This document shows, piece by piece, positions 23,889 through 36,420 of a stretch of DNA of 64,000 bases; position 1 is the stretch's first letter, and each line of letters opens with the position of its first letter. The DNA is from Impatiens glandulifera (lineage: Eukaryota > Streptophyta > Magnoliopsida > Ericales > Balsaminaceae): contig NC_061867.1 of the NCBI RefSeq assembly GCF_907164915.1, positions 22,305,202-22,369,201 on the forward strand, written 5' to 3'. A program made the translations under genes and the position numbers. The notes under the pieces are model-generated. The model was not told the DNA's origin. It was given only the letters and a program-made list of their open reading frames with translations, and searched no databases.

Positions 23889-26800
23889 ATGGAGATAAAC
23901 ACAAGTAAGATAATTTTTCTCAATGGTTAAAATTATCAAATTTGGAAAGAAAAGATGAATGATCTGTTATTTGTTAAGGCTTTACACTTACCCGTATTTG
24001 GTAGTGAGAAACCTGCATCCAAATCTAATGAGCAATGAAATTTTGAGCATGAACAGGTATGTGATTTTATTCGTTAGGTTTTGAAAATAATGTTTACAAC
24101 CACATCCAACATGAGACACATGCACAATATTTATGGAATAAACTTGAAAATTTATATTCTTTAAAGACGGGAAGTAATAAATTATTATTGCTTCTGAAAT
24201 TAATTCATTTGAGATATAATGATAACACTTATATGGCTGATCATTTAAATGAGTTTCAGGGTGTTCTTGATCAGATGTCAGACATGAGAATTATGTTTAA
24301 AAATGACGTTCAAGGACTTTGGTTATTGACTACTCTACCTGATTCGTGGGAAACGTTTAAGGTTTCTCTTTATGATTTTGTTGCTAATGGTGCAGTAACT
24401 CTATAGATGGACAAAGGTGGCGTCATGAATGAGAAATTGAGAAGAAAATCTCAAGGGTCTTCGATAAATTCAAATGTGTTGGTTACTGAAAATAGGGGGA
24501 GACTGATGAACATGGGTGGAGAAGACAATGCGAGACATAAGAGTCGAAGTAAGTCCAGATCAAAGTACAAGTCAGCTGAATGTTATCATTGCGGTAAAAT
24601 GGGACACATTAAGAAAGAATGTTTTAAGATGAAATGTGAAATGAGCGGATCTAATCAAAATAAAGATGTTGATGAAGATCGCGTGTAAATAGCGACTTCA
24701 AATGATCTCGTCACTATCCACAAAGAGAATACACTTAACCTTGTTTGTAATGAGTCGAGTTGGGTGTTTGACATCAGAGCTTCCTTGCATGTTACGCAAA
24801 GAAAATACTATTTTGCGTCTTATACTTCATGTGATTTTGGAATATTGAAGATGTGTAATGACGACTTAAGTAAGGTTATTGGTATTGGTGATGTTTGCTT
24901 GGATTCTGGTAATAGGTCAAAATTATTACTTAAGGATGTTCGACATGCTCCAAGTATTAGGATGAATTTGATATCAACTGGAAAACTTGATGATGATGGT
25001 TTCACAAGTTGTTTTGGTTCTGAAAAATGGAAACTTTCTAAAGGTAACTTGATTATAGCTCGAGGTGAGAGATATTTTAATTTATATTTGATGCAAACTT
25101 CGATATGCAAGGATAATGTGAATGTTGTACAGAGTAATGATGCTTCCAAATTATGACACCGAAGACTTGGTCACATTAGTTAAAAGGGGCTGAATCTGTT
25201 GGTTAAGAAAAATGTTATTTCTGGTTTGAGTGAGACCGATTTGGAGAAATATTCTCATTGTGTTTCTAGAAAACAAACTAAAGTATCGTTCAAGCATAAT
25301 CTTCCATCAAGAAAATCAAAAGTCTAAGAGCTGGTGCATTCAGACGTTTGTGGTCCTTTAAAGGTACGAACTATTAATGACGTTATTTATTTTTTAACGT
25401 TTATTGATGATCATTCCAGGAAGCTTTGAGTATATGTTTTGAAGTCTAAAGATGATGTTTTAGACAAGTTCAAAGAGTTCCATGCTCTTGTTGAAAAAGA
25501 GATCGAGAAGTAGATCAAGTGCATTCGTAGTGATAATGGTGGTGAGTATTGTGGTCCATTTTATGCATACTACAATCAACAAGGGATTAGACATCAGAAA
25601 ACACCTCCAAAGACTCCTCAATTGAATGGCCTTATAGAAAGGATGAACAGAACAATTTTTGAGAGGATTAGATGTTTGATTTCAGAAGCAAAGAAGCAAA
25701 ATTATCTCAAATGTTTTGGGTGAAACATTACTCACAGTAGTACATGTTATTAATTTGAGTCATACAGTAACTTTGGATGGTGAAGTTCCAAATAAGGTAT
25801 GGACTCGTAAAACTATTTTGTATGATCATTTACGAGTATTTGGATGCAGGTGCTCTGTTTATATTCCAAATGATGAAATATCAAAGTTTGATGTGAAGAG
25901 TCGAGAGTGCATTTTATTGGGTTATGGTCAAGTTGAATTTGGTTATAGATTGTACGATCCAGTTGCAAAGAAGCTTTTTAGAATACATGATGTCATCTTT
26001 TATGAAGATGAGACTATTGAAAACATTGATAAAGCTAAAAATAGTGAATTGAAGGAAAAATATGATTGGATAGATTTAGATTCAGTTCAATTCTCATTCA
26101 TCTAGTTCAATAGAAAATCAACTACAACAGGATGATTCTCAAGATGAACATGACGTTCAAATGGAGAATATTAGTAACGAGCAAGAGGAATTATCTACAA
26201 TTCCATCTAGAAGATCAATAAGATATAGACAACCTTCTACCAAATATTCTATTAATGAATATGTTTTAGTGACCGATGGAGTAGAGCTAGAGTCATATGA
26301 AGAAGCTATGGATAGTGAATCCAAGCATAAATGGGTTAATGCTATGAAAAATGAGATGAAATCTCTACATGATAATCATACTTTTGAGTTGGTAGAATTA
26401 CCAAAAGGAAAGAAAGCTTTGAAGAACAGGTGGTTATACAGACTGAAGTAAGATGATCATACTTCAGCTCCACGATACAAAACTCGTTTGGTTATCAAAG
26501 GGTTTAGTCAAATAAAGGGAATTGACTTTGACGAAATTTTCTCTCTTGTTGTTAAGATGACTTCAATCAGAACTATATTGAGTTTAACAACTAGTCTTGA
26601 TTTGGAAGTTGAACAGATGGACGTGAAGACGACTTTTCTTCACGGTGATTTAGAAGAAGAGATTTATATGGATCAACCTGATGATTTTGAGGTCAAGGGT
26701 AAAGAGAATTGTATTTTCAAGTTGAATGAGAGTTTGTATGGTTTGAAGCAGGCTCCATGACAATGGTATAAGAAGTTTGAGTTATTTATGAAACAACATA

Positions 26801-27826
26801 GATATAAAAATACTACTTTCGACCATTGTGTATTTGCGCAATAATTCTTCTAATGATTTTGTTATTCTGTTACTTTATGTTGATGATATGCTTATTGTTG
26901 GTCAAAGTGCTACGAAAATTGATAGGTTGAAATAAGACCTAGGGGAAGTCTAAGCAATGAAGGATCTTGGACAAACAAAGAAGATTCTTGGAATTAGAAT
27001 AAGTCGTGACAAAAAGATAAAAATGTTATGGTTGTCTCAAGAAAAATATATTGAGAAAGTGTTACTAAGATTCAATATGGAGAATGCTAAAAGTGTCGGC
27101 ACACCTTTAGAGGCTCATTTTAAATTGAGCTCCAAATATAGTCCTTCAAATGATGATGAGAAGGAATGTATGAAGAATGTTCCCTATAGTTCAGTTTTTG
27201 GTAGTCTTATGTATGCTATGGTTAGCACGAGACCATATATAACTTATGTTCTTGGTACTGTTAGTAGATTTCTTTCAAATTCGGGAAAAGAACATTAGGT
27301 AGCGGTGATGTGGATATTGAGATATCTCTGAGGCACATCAAGTATGAGACTTTGCCTTGGAAATGATAGTCCGAATTTAGTTGGTTATACCGACTCAGAT
27401 ATGGAAGGTGATGTTGACTCAAGAAAATCTACTTCAAGCTACTTGATTAATTTTGGACGGGAGCTATTTTTGGCAATCGATACTACAAAAGTGTGTTGCA
27501 TTGTCAACCGCAGAGGCTGAACTTATTGCACCAATGGAAGGTTGTAAGGAGATGATTTGGGTTAAAAAGTTATTATTTAAACTTGGTATTATGCAAGAGA
27601 GGTTTGTGCTTCTCTGTGATAATCAAAGCGCTATTTATTTAGCGAAAAATTCAATGTTTCATTATAGATCTAAACACATAGATGTAAGGTATCATTGGAT
27701 ACGGGATGCATTAGATGAAAAATTATTGATTTTAGATAAGGTGCATACATACGATAATGGCGCTGATATGATGACTAAGGCACTACCACAAAAAAGTTCA
27801 AGTTTTGTTGTTCAACCGCCGGGTTG
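23889..27826 (+). pseudogene. Ty1/copia gag-pol, degenerate (copia 2)
   Basis: Gag starts at ATG 23889 (MEINTSK) and is soon stopped. It resumes at 24188-24688 with a good zinc knuckle CYHCGKMGHIKKEC. Protease (about 24755) reads WVFDIRASLHVT where the family has D-S-G-A, so the catalytic triplet is lost. Integrase (about 25157-25720) keeps HSDVCGP, IRSDNGGEY and PQLNGLIERMNR, so the D, D and E remain, but stops interrupt it; the Trp before HRRLGH is a stop. Reverse transcriptase (26161-27298) shows KTRLVIKGFSQIKGIDFDE, MDVKTTFLHGDLEEEIYM and YVDD at 26876-26887. RNase H (27300-27826) reads LSTAEAELIA, LLCDNQSAIYLAKN and RYHWIRDALDEK. About ten stops and frame breaks make it dead, but it is better preserved than copia 1. 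Confidence 0.93.
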
Positions 27827-27848
27827 ACAACATCTTTCCCATAGTTGT

Positions 27849-27861
27849 AAGGGGGGGAGTT
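27849..27861 (+). other. Polypurine tract of copia 2
   Basis: AAGGGGGGGAGT directly before a TGTTGGG LTR start. It marks the plus-strand priming site and the 5' edge of the 3' LTR. Confidence 0.85.
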
Positions 27862-28391
27862 TGTTGGGTTTTTTTTGAGCTCCCAACTATGAAAAAGGCC
27901 CTATAGTGGTTCAAGTTCACTTTTAATTTATTAATGCTAATATATTATTTTAAAGAGTTATGTTATAACCTAATAGCTCTAGTATTTAAAAAGCGAAAGC
28001 CATCATTAAGAACTAGAAATAAAAAATTAAAAGAGAGGAAGAAAGAGAAAATCTAGTAGCAGATTTTTGCCGACAGCCACGCAGAGTTCACAAACTGACG
28101 ATCGAAGATTTAAACGAAGTTCAATTGCGCTGAGATTTTGTCGAGAGGTTGGTAACTCATTCCTCTACATTTTCAACGGTCGGATCAAGGTTTGGACGTC
28201 TCGAAGTTTGTTTATCTAGGGTTTAAAGTTTCTGCCTAATTTGAGTTTTTTATTTGACTTGTTTGGGACCAAAAGTTTGTATCTTTTTGGTTACGCCCTT
28301 TACTGCCTAAATTACGGAGTAAAACCACGGGACTTTACGTCCAATTCAAGCTTCACTATAATCGGAGTCTAGAATACAATCAAGATATAAC
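27862..28391 (+). repeat. 3' LTR of copia 2 (or of a related element)
   Basis: Starts TGTTGGGTTTTTTTTGAGC after the polypurine tract; a possible end is AAGATATAACA near 28391. By eye it does not match the 5' LTR at about 23541-23844, which is unexpected for one element. Its first 440 bp are repeated in inverted orientation at 28412-28831. Confidence 0.75.
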
Positions 28392-28411
28392 AACCTTTTA
28401 ATATCGCAGAA

Positions 28412-28831
28412 AGGTAAAAGGGAATAACAAAAAGATACACACTTTTGGTCCCAAACAAGTCAAATAAAAACTCAAATTAAGCAGAAACTTTAAGCCTCCA
28501 AAAAACAAACTTCGAGACGTCCAAACCTTGATCCAACTATTGAAAATGTAGAGGAATGAATTACCAACTTCTCGACAAAATCTCAGCACAATCGGACTTC
28601 GTTTGAATCTCGGATCGTTAGTTTGATGAACCCTACGCGACTGTAGGCAAAAATCTGCTACTAGATTTTCTTTTTCTTCCTCCCTTTTAATTTTTGACTT
28701 TTTTTTAAACAATAGAGCTATTAGGTTATACCATAACCCTTTAAAATACTATATTACTTTTAATGAATTAAAAGTGAACTTAAACCACTATTGAACCTTT
28801 TTCATAGTTGAAGCCCAAACAAAACCCAACA
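28412..28831 (-). repeat. Inverted second copy of the 27862 LTR
   Basis: On the minus strand it begins at 28831 with TGTTGGGTTTTGTTTGGGC and follows the plus-strand LTR for about 420 bp; shared blocks include CTAGTAGCAGATTTTTGCC and TTTGACTTGTTTGGGACC. It lacks the equivalent of the last 90 bp of the plus-strand copy. The two copies are about 106 bp apart and form a large imperfect palindrome. No gag or pol follows it on the right. Confidence 0.85.
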
Positions 28832-29419
28832 TCCTCATGATCGGTCGGGTCAAAAGTGTTGTTAAAATACAATGAAAAAATCAAGACAATCAACATGATA
28901 GAAAAAAGCTGATGGAAAACAATGAAATTGATAATTTAATTTAAAACAAAAATGAAAAATTACCGAGCACAATTTTTTTATTATCAAAAGAGCAATGATA
29001 TCACCCACCACCGAATCCACATTCTTATCGGATCTCACCTCAAACAATGTCATGATAATGACGTTGTGAATGACGTTGTGAATGGACTTCGTATAGTTGC
29101 CAAAATTTTCCGATTCCGCACCCAAATAAAGATATGTTGGAGAATCACCATTAAACAACACACGATTCCACGTAAATCATGTTTGAGGCACAACATTAAA
29201 CCACACATGATCCCACAAAAATCATGTTCGAGGCACACCATTAACCAACACATGATCCGACCGAAATCATGTGTCCCTTCCTTATTAAATAATGTATAAC
29301 AATGTTCTATGCGCTCAAAGGAAATCATGTGTCACTTCCTTGTTAAATAATGTATGACAATGTTTTATGCTGATTTTTTAATTTTATTTTTCATATCCCG
29401 CCAATGAATAACACCATTA
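28832..29419. repeat. Spacer with a short tandem repeat (about 45 bp, three copies)
   Basis: At about 29150-29285, three units share ACATGATCC...AAATCATGTT...GAGGCACA. Next to it, a roughly 55-bp block (AAATCATGTGTC...TTAAATAATGTAT) is present twice at 29262-29310 and 29318-29366. The weak frames here (for example 28952-29299) come from these repeats. No gene is supported. Confidence 0.55.
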
Positions 29420-29700
29420 GAGTTATGACCATGATCATCTTGTAGACCCGCCCAAGCATTGTAGTATATGCCTCAAATTTAGCCTGAGTTGAGTTCCCTT
29501 AAGAATTGTATATTGAAGAAAATGCACCTTAACAATGAGAAATCCAATGCTAAATTGCCGCTCCCCACCAAATATCCTTCCAAAAATCGACGAAGGACTG
29601 TGCACCCCCTGAACATTGATTTCATTTTAAACCTTCTTAGAAGACAAAAAAATCCTTTTCAAATGATACGACCAATTTGTCAATGCCTTTTCTTGGTAAA
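29420..29700 (-). pseudogene. Possible LINE zinc-binding region remnant
   Basis: A minus-strand translation at about 29600-29560 gives FWKDIWWG and, after a frame change, SGNLALDFSLL. This resembles the FW-DIW-G...L-FP-L stretch in the region after reverse transcriptase in plant LINEs. It is very short and shifted, so this is a weak assignment; it could be chance. Confidence 0.3.
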
Positions 29701-29713
29701 TCATCTCGGCCAA

Positions 29714-29762
29714 TCATACACATACTTTTTTTTTTTTTTTGGGAAAAGTCATACACATACTT
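29714..29762 (-). mobile_element. Tiny poly-A-tailed insertion with 14-bp target duplication
   Basis: TCATACACATACTT occurs at 29714-29727 and again at 29749-29762. Between them lie 13 T and then GGGAAAAG (21 nt in all), i.e. on the minus strand CTTTTCCC plus a poly-A tail. The LINE at 39916 has the same 3' end (T run, then GGGAAAA), so this looks like a nearly completely 5'-truncated LINE insertion. Confidence 0.75.
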
Positions 29763-31728
29763 AAGTAGCCTAAATTTGAAAAAACCAAATCTTTTACCCC
29801 ACTTATATAGGACTTAATTGAAGTTCATGAAGTGTCAAATATAGACACGCGCGATTATTCCTGTTCCAATTGACTAAATGATAAAAGGAGGAATCCGAAA
29901 AACCTCACTAGAAATTTTGCCTCTACTTCTCTATTCTTAGAACACATTTTCAGTAGTTTGAATAAAGATATAATATAAGTGGGTAATTAAGCATTTTTAA
30001 TAAGAAATGGAGTTCCACACGATCTTGCTAAAGCCTCAGCACCAAGAGGTCTATCAAGATAAGAAAAAAAGAAAATAGCCCCAATTCATTTATAAGAATG
30101 CCATATTGGTGTTGTCTCTTTTCTCACATTGCAAATTTTCAATTTATTATATAATTTTCATGTAGTTGTCTAAAAAAAATCATACTTTTATTTTTGGGAA
30201 TAGCAAATGATAATTTAAGATAATTCATTCAAGATAATTGTATTAAAAATCATGTTTTATGTTTGATTTCTACTTAAAAAAAGACATTGACCTAGTTAGA
30301 TTAAAAACACAATAGTAGCTAGGGTCTCAAACTAAAATAGTAAGAAGAATGTTAGTTTAAGATAAAAAATGACCAATAGCTCTTACATTTTCATTAAATT
30401 AAATTATAGGATGGAATGTGGGATGGGCATGCTCCTCATAATTATTAAGTTGACATATTTAGGGCAGTTAAGTGTGTGATATTAAAGATTCCTTACAAAT
30501 AATATATGACTCACCAATTTTATTTTATTTACACTTATCTTTTTCATTTAGATAATTTATGATAGCTAATGTCATACATTTTAATAAATTATTTTTTCCC
30601 ATAGATTTTATATTGGTTACTATCTTCTCCATTAAATGTAACCGTGAAACTTCTTTATCCATTGTGAAAGAAAACAAAAAAAAAAAGTTGAAAATGATTG
30701 TGATAAATTAGTTATTGTTGCTTAGCTAGCAAGCACGTTAAGGTAACATGTCTGATGAATATTTTAGGTAATCAAATATTCATAACAATTGCATGATCAC
30801 CCAATCATCATAGGTTGACTTTGATGAAGTTAATAGTAGTTGGTTTTGTGATCATTTTATTATATCCACGGGATTAGCTGCTGAATTAATTAATTATGTA
30901 ATTTGTTTTTAAATGGTTTGAGAAAATCTCGAATATATGATTATAAACACATGAGTTTATGTGCTTTATAACTATGTTATAATTCTCCACTATTAAGTCA
31001 CTTCTTCTCTTATGCTATTTTTTAAATTAATCTAATTAATTGTGCTAACTATTATATATATACATACTTTTAAAAGAGTCAATTAATTCAAAATAATTTT
31101 TTTAACTAAAAAATGACATAAAAATAAAAAAATTAAACAATATTAATTTATTTTTTTACTTGTATATAAAAAAATATGCAATTACAAACCAATAAAATAA
31201 TACAAATAAAGAGGAAATTAAAAAAATATAGAATCAAGTCATTATCTAAAATAAAAATAAATGCTAAAAATATAGATAAAAGATTATAATAATTGTGACT
31301 AAGATCAAAATGTCACTAGTTCAATTCTAATTAAAAATATCTTAAATTGAATGAGAGTAATAATTTTAGTGTTTGAATCTCTAAATTAAAAAAAAACAAA
31401 AAATTAATAATCATCTTACCATAAAATGAAAATGCCAAGATTTAATCCACACAACTCTCCAATTACACATGTTAGGTAACATATTTGGCATCAACATTTT
31501 TGTTCATCATCTTACCAAACTTCCTTTCTATGCATAAATTTAACTATTCTTTTATTTACTTCAATTTCAAAACACAATACACTTCATCAAGATCGCTTCC
31601 TATTGTGTTCCCTCGCAATTCATATAGTAATGTGAAGATTTTTTTGGTCAGAATTCTGGTATTTTGCGTCGATAGTGTCACCTTTATCATTATCGGAAAA
31701 AGATAATGCATAATGATTAAAGGTTAAT
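29763..31728. other. Gene-free AT-rich region upstream of the peroxidase gene
   Basis: No coding or RNA gene. Segment 31100-31285 (TATTAATTTATTTTTTTACT, TGTATATAAAAAAATATGC) has a recognisable paralogue at about 58980-59110, so it is dispersed repeat DNA. Confidence 0.45.
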
Positions 31729-31887
31729 TCGATGCTACATGTATAGGCACTACCTGTATCCCACTCATGAAGTGACACCTATACACCAAAGTAAAAAATC
31801 ACCTCTCATTTGTTAATTTTTTTTTCTCTTTGTACATGTGAAACTTTTTTAATGGATAGTTACACTACCAGTATATCGTAGCATCGA
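31729..31887. mobile_element. Possible MITE, 159 bp
   Basis: Starts TCGATGCTAC and ends GTAGCATCGA (exact 10-bp terminal inverted repeat), with weaker inverted similarity continuing about 25 bp inwards. No clean target duplication was found, so the class is open. Confidence 0.4.
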
Positions 31888-31899
31888 TGATTAAATATT

Positions 31900-31920
31900 T
31901 CTTTTATATATATATATATT

Positions 31921-31953
<33 letters not shown>
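31900..31953. repeat. TA-rich microsatellite
   Basis: TATATATA runs broken once by TTTATAA. Confidence 0.9.
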
Positions 31954-31956
<3 letters not shown>

Positions 31957-32308
31957 CAAATATGTTAAATGATTAGATCATTGATCATCTTGATCAAAAT
32001 TATAATTCAATTTTTTGAGTATTAAAACAATTTTATAATCACTTTTCAAATTGAGCTATTAATATAGCTACACTTGTATTGGAGTATTATATTTACTATT
32101 AAGTGTATGAATAAGCCCCATCCAAGTACTAACATTAATTTTTAAATAGTCATTAGTTGGCTTCTTATAATAAATATATTATAACATGCATGTACTTGTT
32201 TCATGCAACGTTAAGACCTTATAATTGTTTCACAAGTCAACTCTAAACTTACAATAAAAATAAATAAATAAAAAACTAGAATGACAAGTTCAGAGCCCAT
32301 AATTTAGC

Positions 32309-32315
32309 TATAAAT
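32309..32315 (+). promoter_or_regulatory. TATA box of the peroxidase gene
   Basis: TATAAAT in TTAGCTATAAATTC, 91 bp upstream of the start codon, the expected distance for a short plant 5' leader. Confidence 0.65.
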
Positions 32316-32405
32316 TCATTGCTATTTCATGTTCTTAAGCACACATCAACTCTCATTTCTTAGAGCTTTTGTGTTCGATCGGTTTCCCAAAGGATATCTC
32401 AAACG

Positions 32406-33903
<1,498 letters not shown>

Positions 33904-34068
33904 ATGAAATTAATTAGGCTTCTCATTGCTTGTTTTTCTTTTCTTTCATTTTTATTATTTAAATTTGATGGGGGTGTTTTTTTATATAATAATTATTGAT
34001 TATCTTGTCTATTTATTTTTTTTTTGAAATAATGATGAATTTAATGTTTTTTTAATATAACAAGTTAT

Positions 34069-35084
34069 ATTAAATAACAGGAAGAATGTCAGTTTTATAC
34101 ACCAAGTTGTAAAGAGGTGTCAAATTTACTTATTAAGTATCAAAATTCTATTTATATATACTAACTTGTCAAAAAGTGTCAATTTTGTTTAAAATAACAT
34201 AAATGTTAAACACCGTCAAAAATTTTGCCATATGTAATATCCAACTATTATTTATTTATTTTTTATATTGACATTATTTTAATTATTTTTCCATTAAAAT
34301 ATTTATTTATCCATTCTTTCTCTCTCTTTATCCCACAATTATCCATTTTTCTTTTCCCTCTTCTTACTATTAACTCTCAAATTCTTTCAGATTTACCTTC
34401 TTTCTCCTTTCTCCTTCCTGCTTCATCCTATTAACCCCCAAGTGAAAGTTCTTTAATTTAAATATTTCTAACTTAACTTTAAACTGTCATTGTCGTTGGT
34501 GAGTGTTTTTTTCATAATAGTTACACTGTTAAACTTTATCAGCTCGCAATTGTAACCACCAAATCCAAGTCTTTCTCACATAACCTTAAACTATCGTCGT
34601 TATTGGTCAAAACATTTCAGTCAGAAACCTTAACCAGTGTAACTATTATGAAAACAAAAACTCCCACCAATGACAATGACAATGTTAAAAATATTTAGAT
34701 TAGGGAGTTTCCACTTTTACTTGGGTTAATTGGAAGAAGAAAGAAGTAAAAACTGAAAAGAACTTGGAATTAATGTAAGAGGAAAAATAAAAATAAATAG
34801 TTATGGGATAAAGAGAGAGAAAGAATGAATAATGGAAGATTTTAATGGTTTGTTTGAATAAAAAAATAAATAAAGTAATGTCAATATAAAAATAAAATTA
34901 AAAATAGGTGGATATTAAATATGACAAAAAATTTGACGATGTTTAATATTTTCTGTTATTTTAAATAAAATTGACATTTTTTGACAAGTTAATATATATA
35001 AATAGAATTTTGATACTTAATAAGTAAATTTGACACTTATTTACAACTTGGTGTGTAAAATTGACATTTTTCCCATTAAATAAC
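34069..35084. mobile_element. Foldback MULE-type MITE, 996 bp, with 10-bp target duplication
   Basis: The element spans 34079-35074. ATTAAATAAC flanks it exactly at 34069-34078 and 35075-35084; 9-11 bp duplications are typical of Mutator-like elements. The left end GGAAGAATGTCAGTTTTA is the complement of the right end (AAATTGACATTTTTCCC). Inverted similarity continues for about 470 bp per arm with a loop of about 70 bp, so almost the whole element is one hairpin. It is non-autonomous; the open frame at 34225-34434 is an accident of a C/T-rich arm. It lies about 175 bp after the peroxidase stop codon. A fragment of the same family is at 9110-9223. Confidence 0.88.
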
Positions 35085-35959
35085 TTACTTAACTAAACAT
35101 GTAAGATGATTTGTGGTGACTTAATCATTTGAAAGCTATAGAAAATTTCTAAATGCATCATTCGTGCCACATGTGGAATTCATTGATTTTGATTTTTTGC
35201 ATTAATTTAAACCTACAATGTTTATGATATGATCATAAAACTAATTAAAACAGATCCATTCTAATTCATATAAAATCAATATAATACCTATGCTAGGAGT
35301 GATTTAAATTTGTTCGATCTCTCGTGGTTAAGATTTATGCGCTTTAACTATCTAACTGAATTATTCTAAATTTTGAAAATTAATTTAAAATTTGGTTTAT
35401 AAAATTGATTTTTATATTAATTAAGAATGTTGTCTAAAATTTATAAAAAAGGAGGGTTAGAAAAGTAATGGGAGAAAAAAAATAAAAATAAAAAGAAAGA
35501 AAAAGATATGGAAAAAAGATATATATCTTTAAATTAGGTCATTTGATGTCTAAGCCCATGATATTCTCTTCCTGATATATGTGACATTGTTAATCAATTA
35601 ATTTTCTCCTTAGAAGATTTTATAGTTTCTCTAGCCATATTAATCCCCTCAAAATAATATGAAATTTAAGTTTAGTTTAATTATTTAAATTCTCATTTTC
35701 ATTTAATTAATAAAATTAATTTAAAATTTTAATAATTTTCTAAACTAATGGAAATTAAAGGATTAACCAGGTAAAAGGTTTATTCTACCTAAGATAGGTA
35801 TATTCAACTCTTTAAACATTTTCTTGTGAAAGAATATAACTTTACTAGTTGATTGGTAGACTCAATGTCTTTGAACTATTCTGTCTTTTGTGTAAATGAT
35901 TACACACATCCACATAAAAATTTTCTTGATACATATCATCAACCTCTCATGGTTGTGTC
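35085..35959. other. Gene-free AT-rich region
   Basis: No gene. TTAATTTAAAATTTT with TTCTCATTTTCATTTAATTA at 35690-35755 echoes the LTR-like end of the dispersed repeats at 38.9 and 54.9 kb. Confidence 0.4.
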
Positions 35960-36420
35960 CATTTTGGACATGTAACACACGCTTGATTTTGTAAGAGGGT
36001 TTAAAATCGAGTCGTTAATTCTTTCGAAGCGTCCCCACTTCTCTCTCACATAGGTGATCTACTTGCTCACAAAGAATCATTAAACGCGATAGATTTATTC
36101 TCGTCAAAATATATATTGTTTTGTTATAAGATTAATCCTCAACAATAATTTTGAATTTTCTCTTATTTATTCTGCATAGGTTGAATTTTCCTTCGTACCA
36201 ACTTATAGTAGGATCGTGTCTTAAAAGACTTTCAAACTGACTCTTTATTTAATAATTTGGTTAGTGGATCCACAATGTTATCTTTGACTAATATAGTCAT
36301 ATGTGATAACTCTATTATAAAGTATAATATAATGATATTATGTCTAAGACGTGTATGTCAAAAATTTTTATTGACTATAAGTATGTCCAATTTCAAATAA
36401 TTATCCCAATAATTAGATTT
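35960..36420 (-). pseudogene. Copia RNase H C-terminus remnant
   Basis: The minus-strand translation of about 36345-36240 reads TRLRHNIIILYFIIELSHMT then ILVKDNIVDPLTK. This is the C-terminal RNase H block of Ty1/copia (family pattern SRHIRRRHN...KDNIADPLTK). Only this end survives. The GTGGGG/GAGAGAGAAG stretch at about 36025-36050 (minus) resembles the 3' untranslated region/LTR of such elements. It leads on its right into the dispersed repeat copy A. Confidence 0.7.

Noticed and set aside
31485..31706. 73-codon frame upstream of the peroxidase
   Set aside because: AT-rich, no family, no support for transcription.
34225..34434. 69-codon hydrophobic frame downstream of the peroxidase
   Set aside because: It lies in a pyrimidine-rich arm of the foldback element and mirrors the complementary arm.
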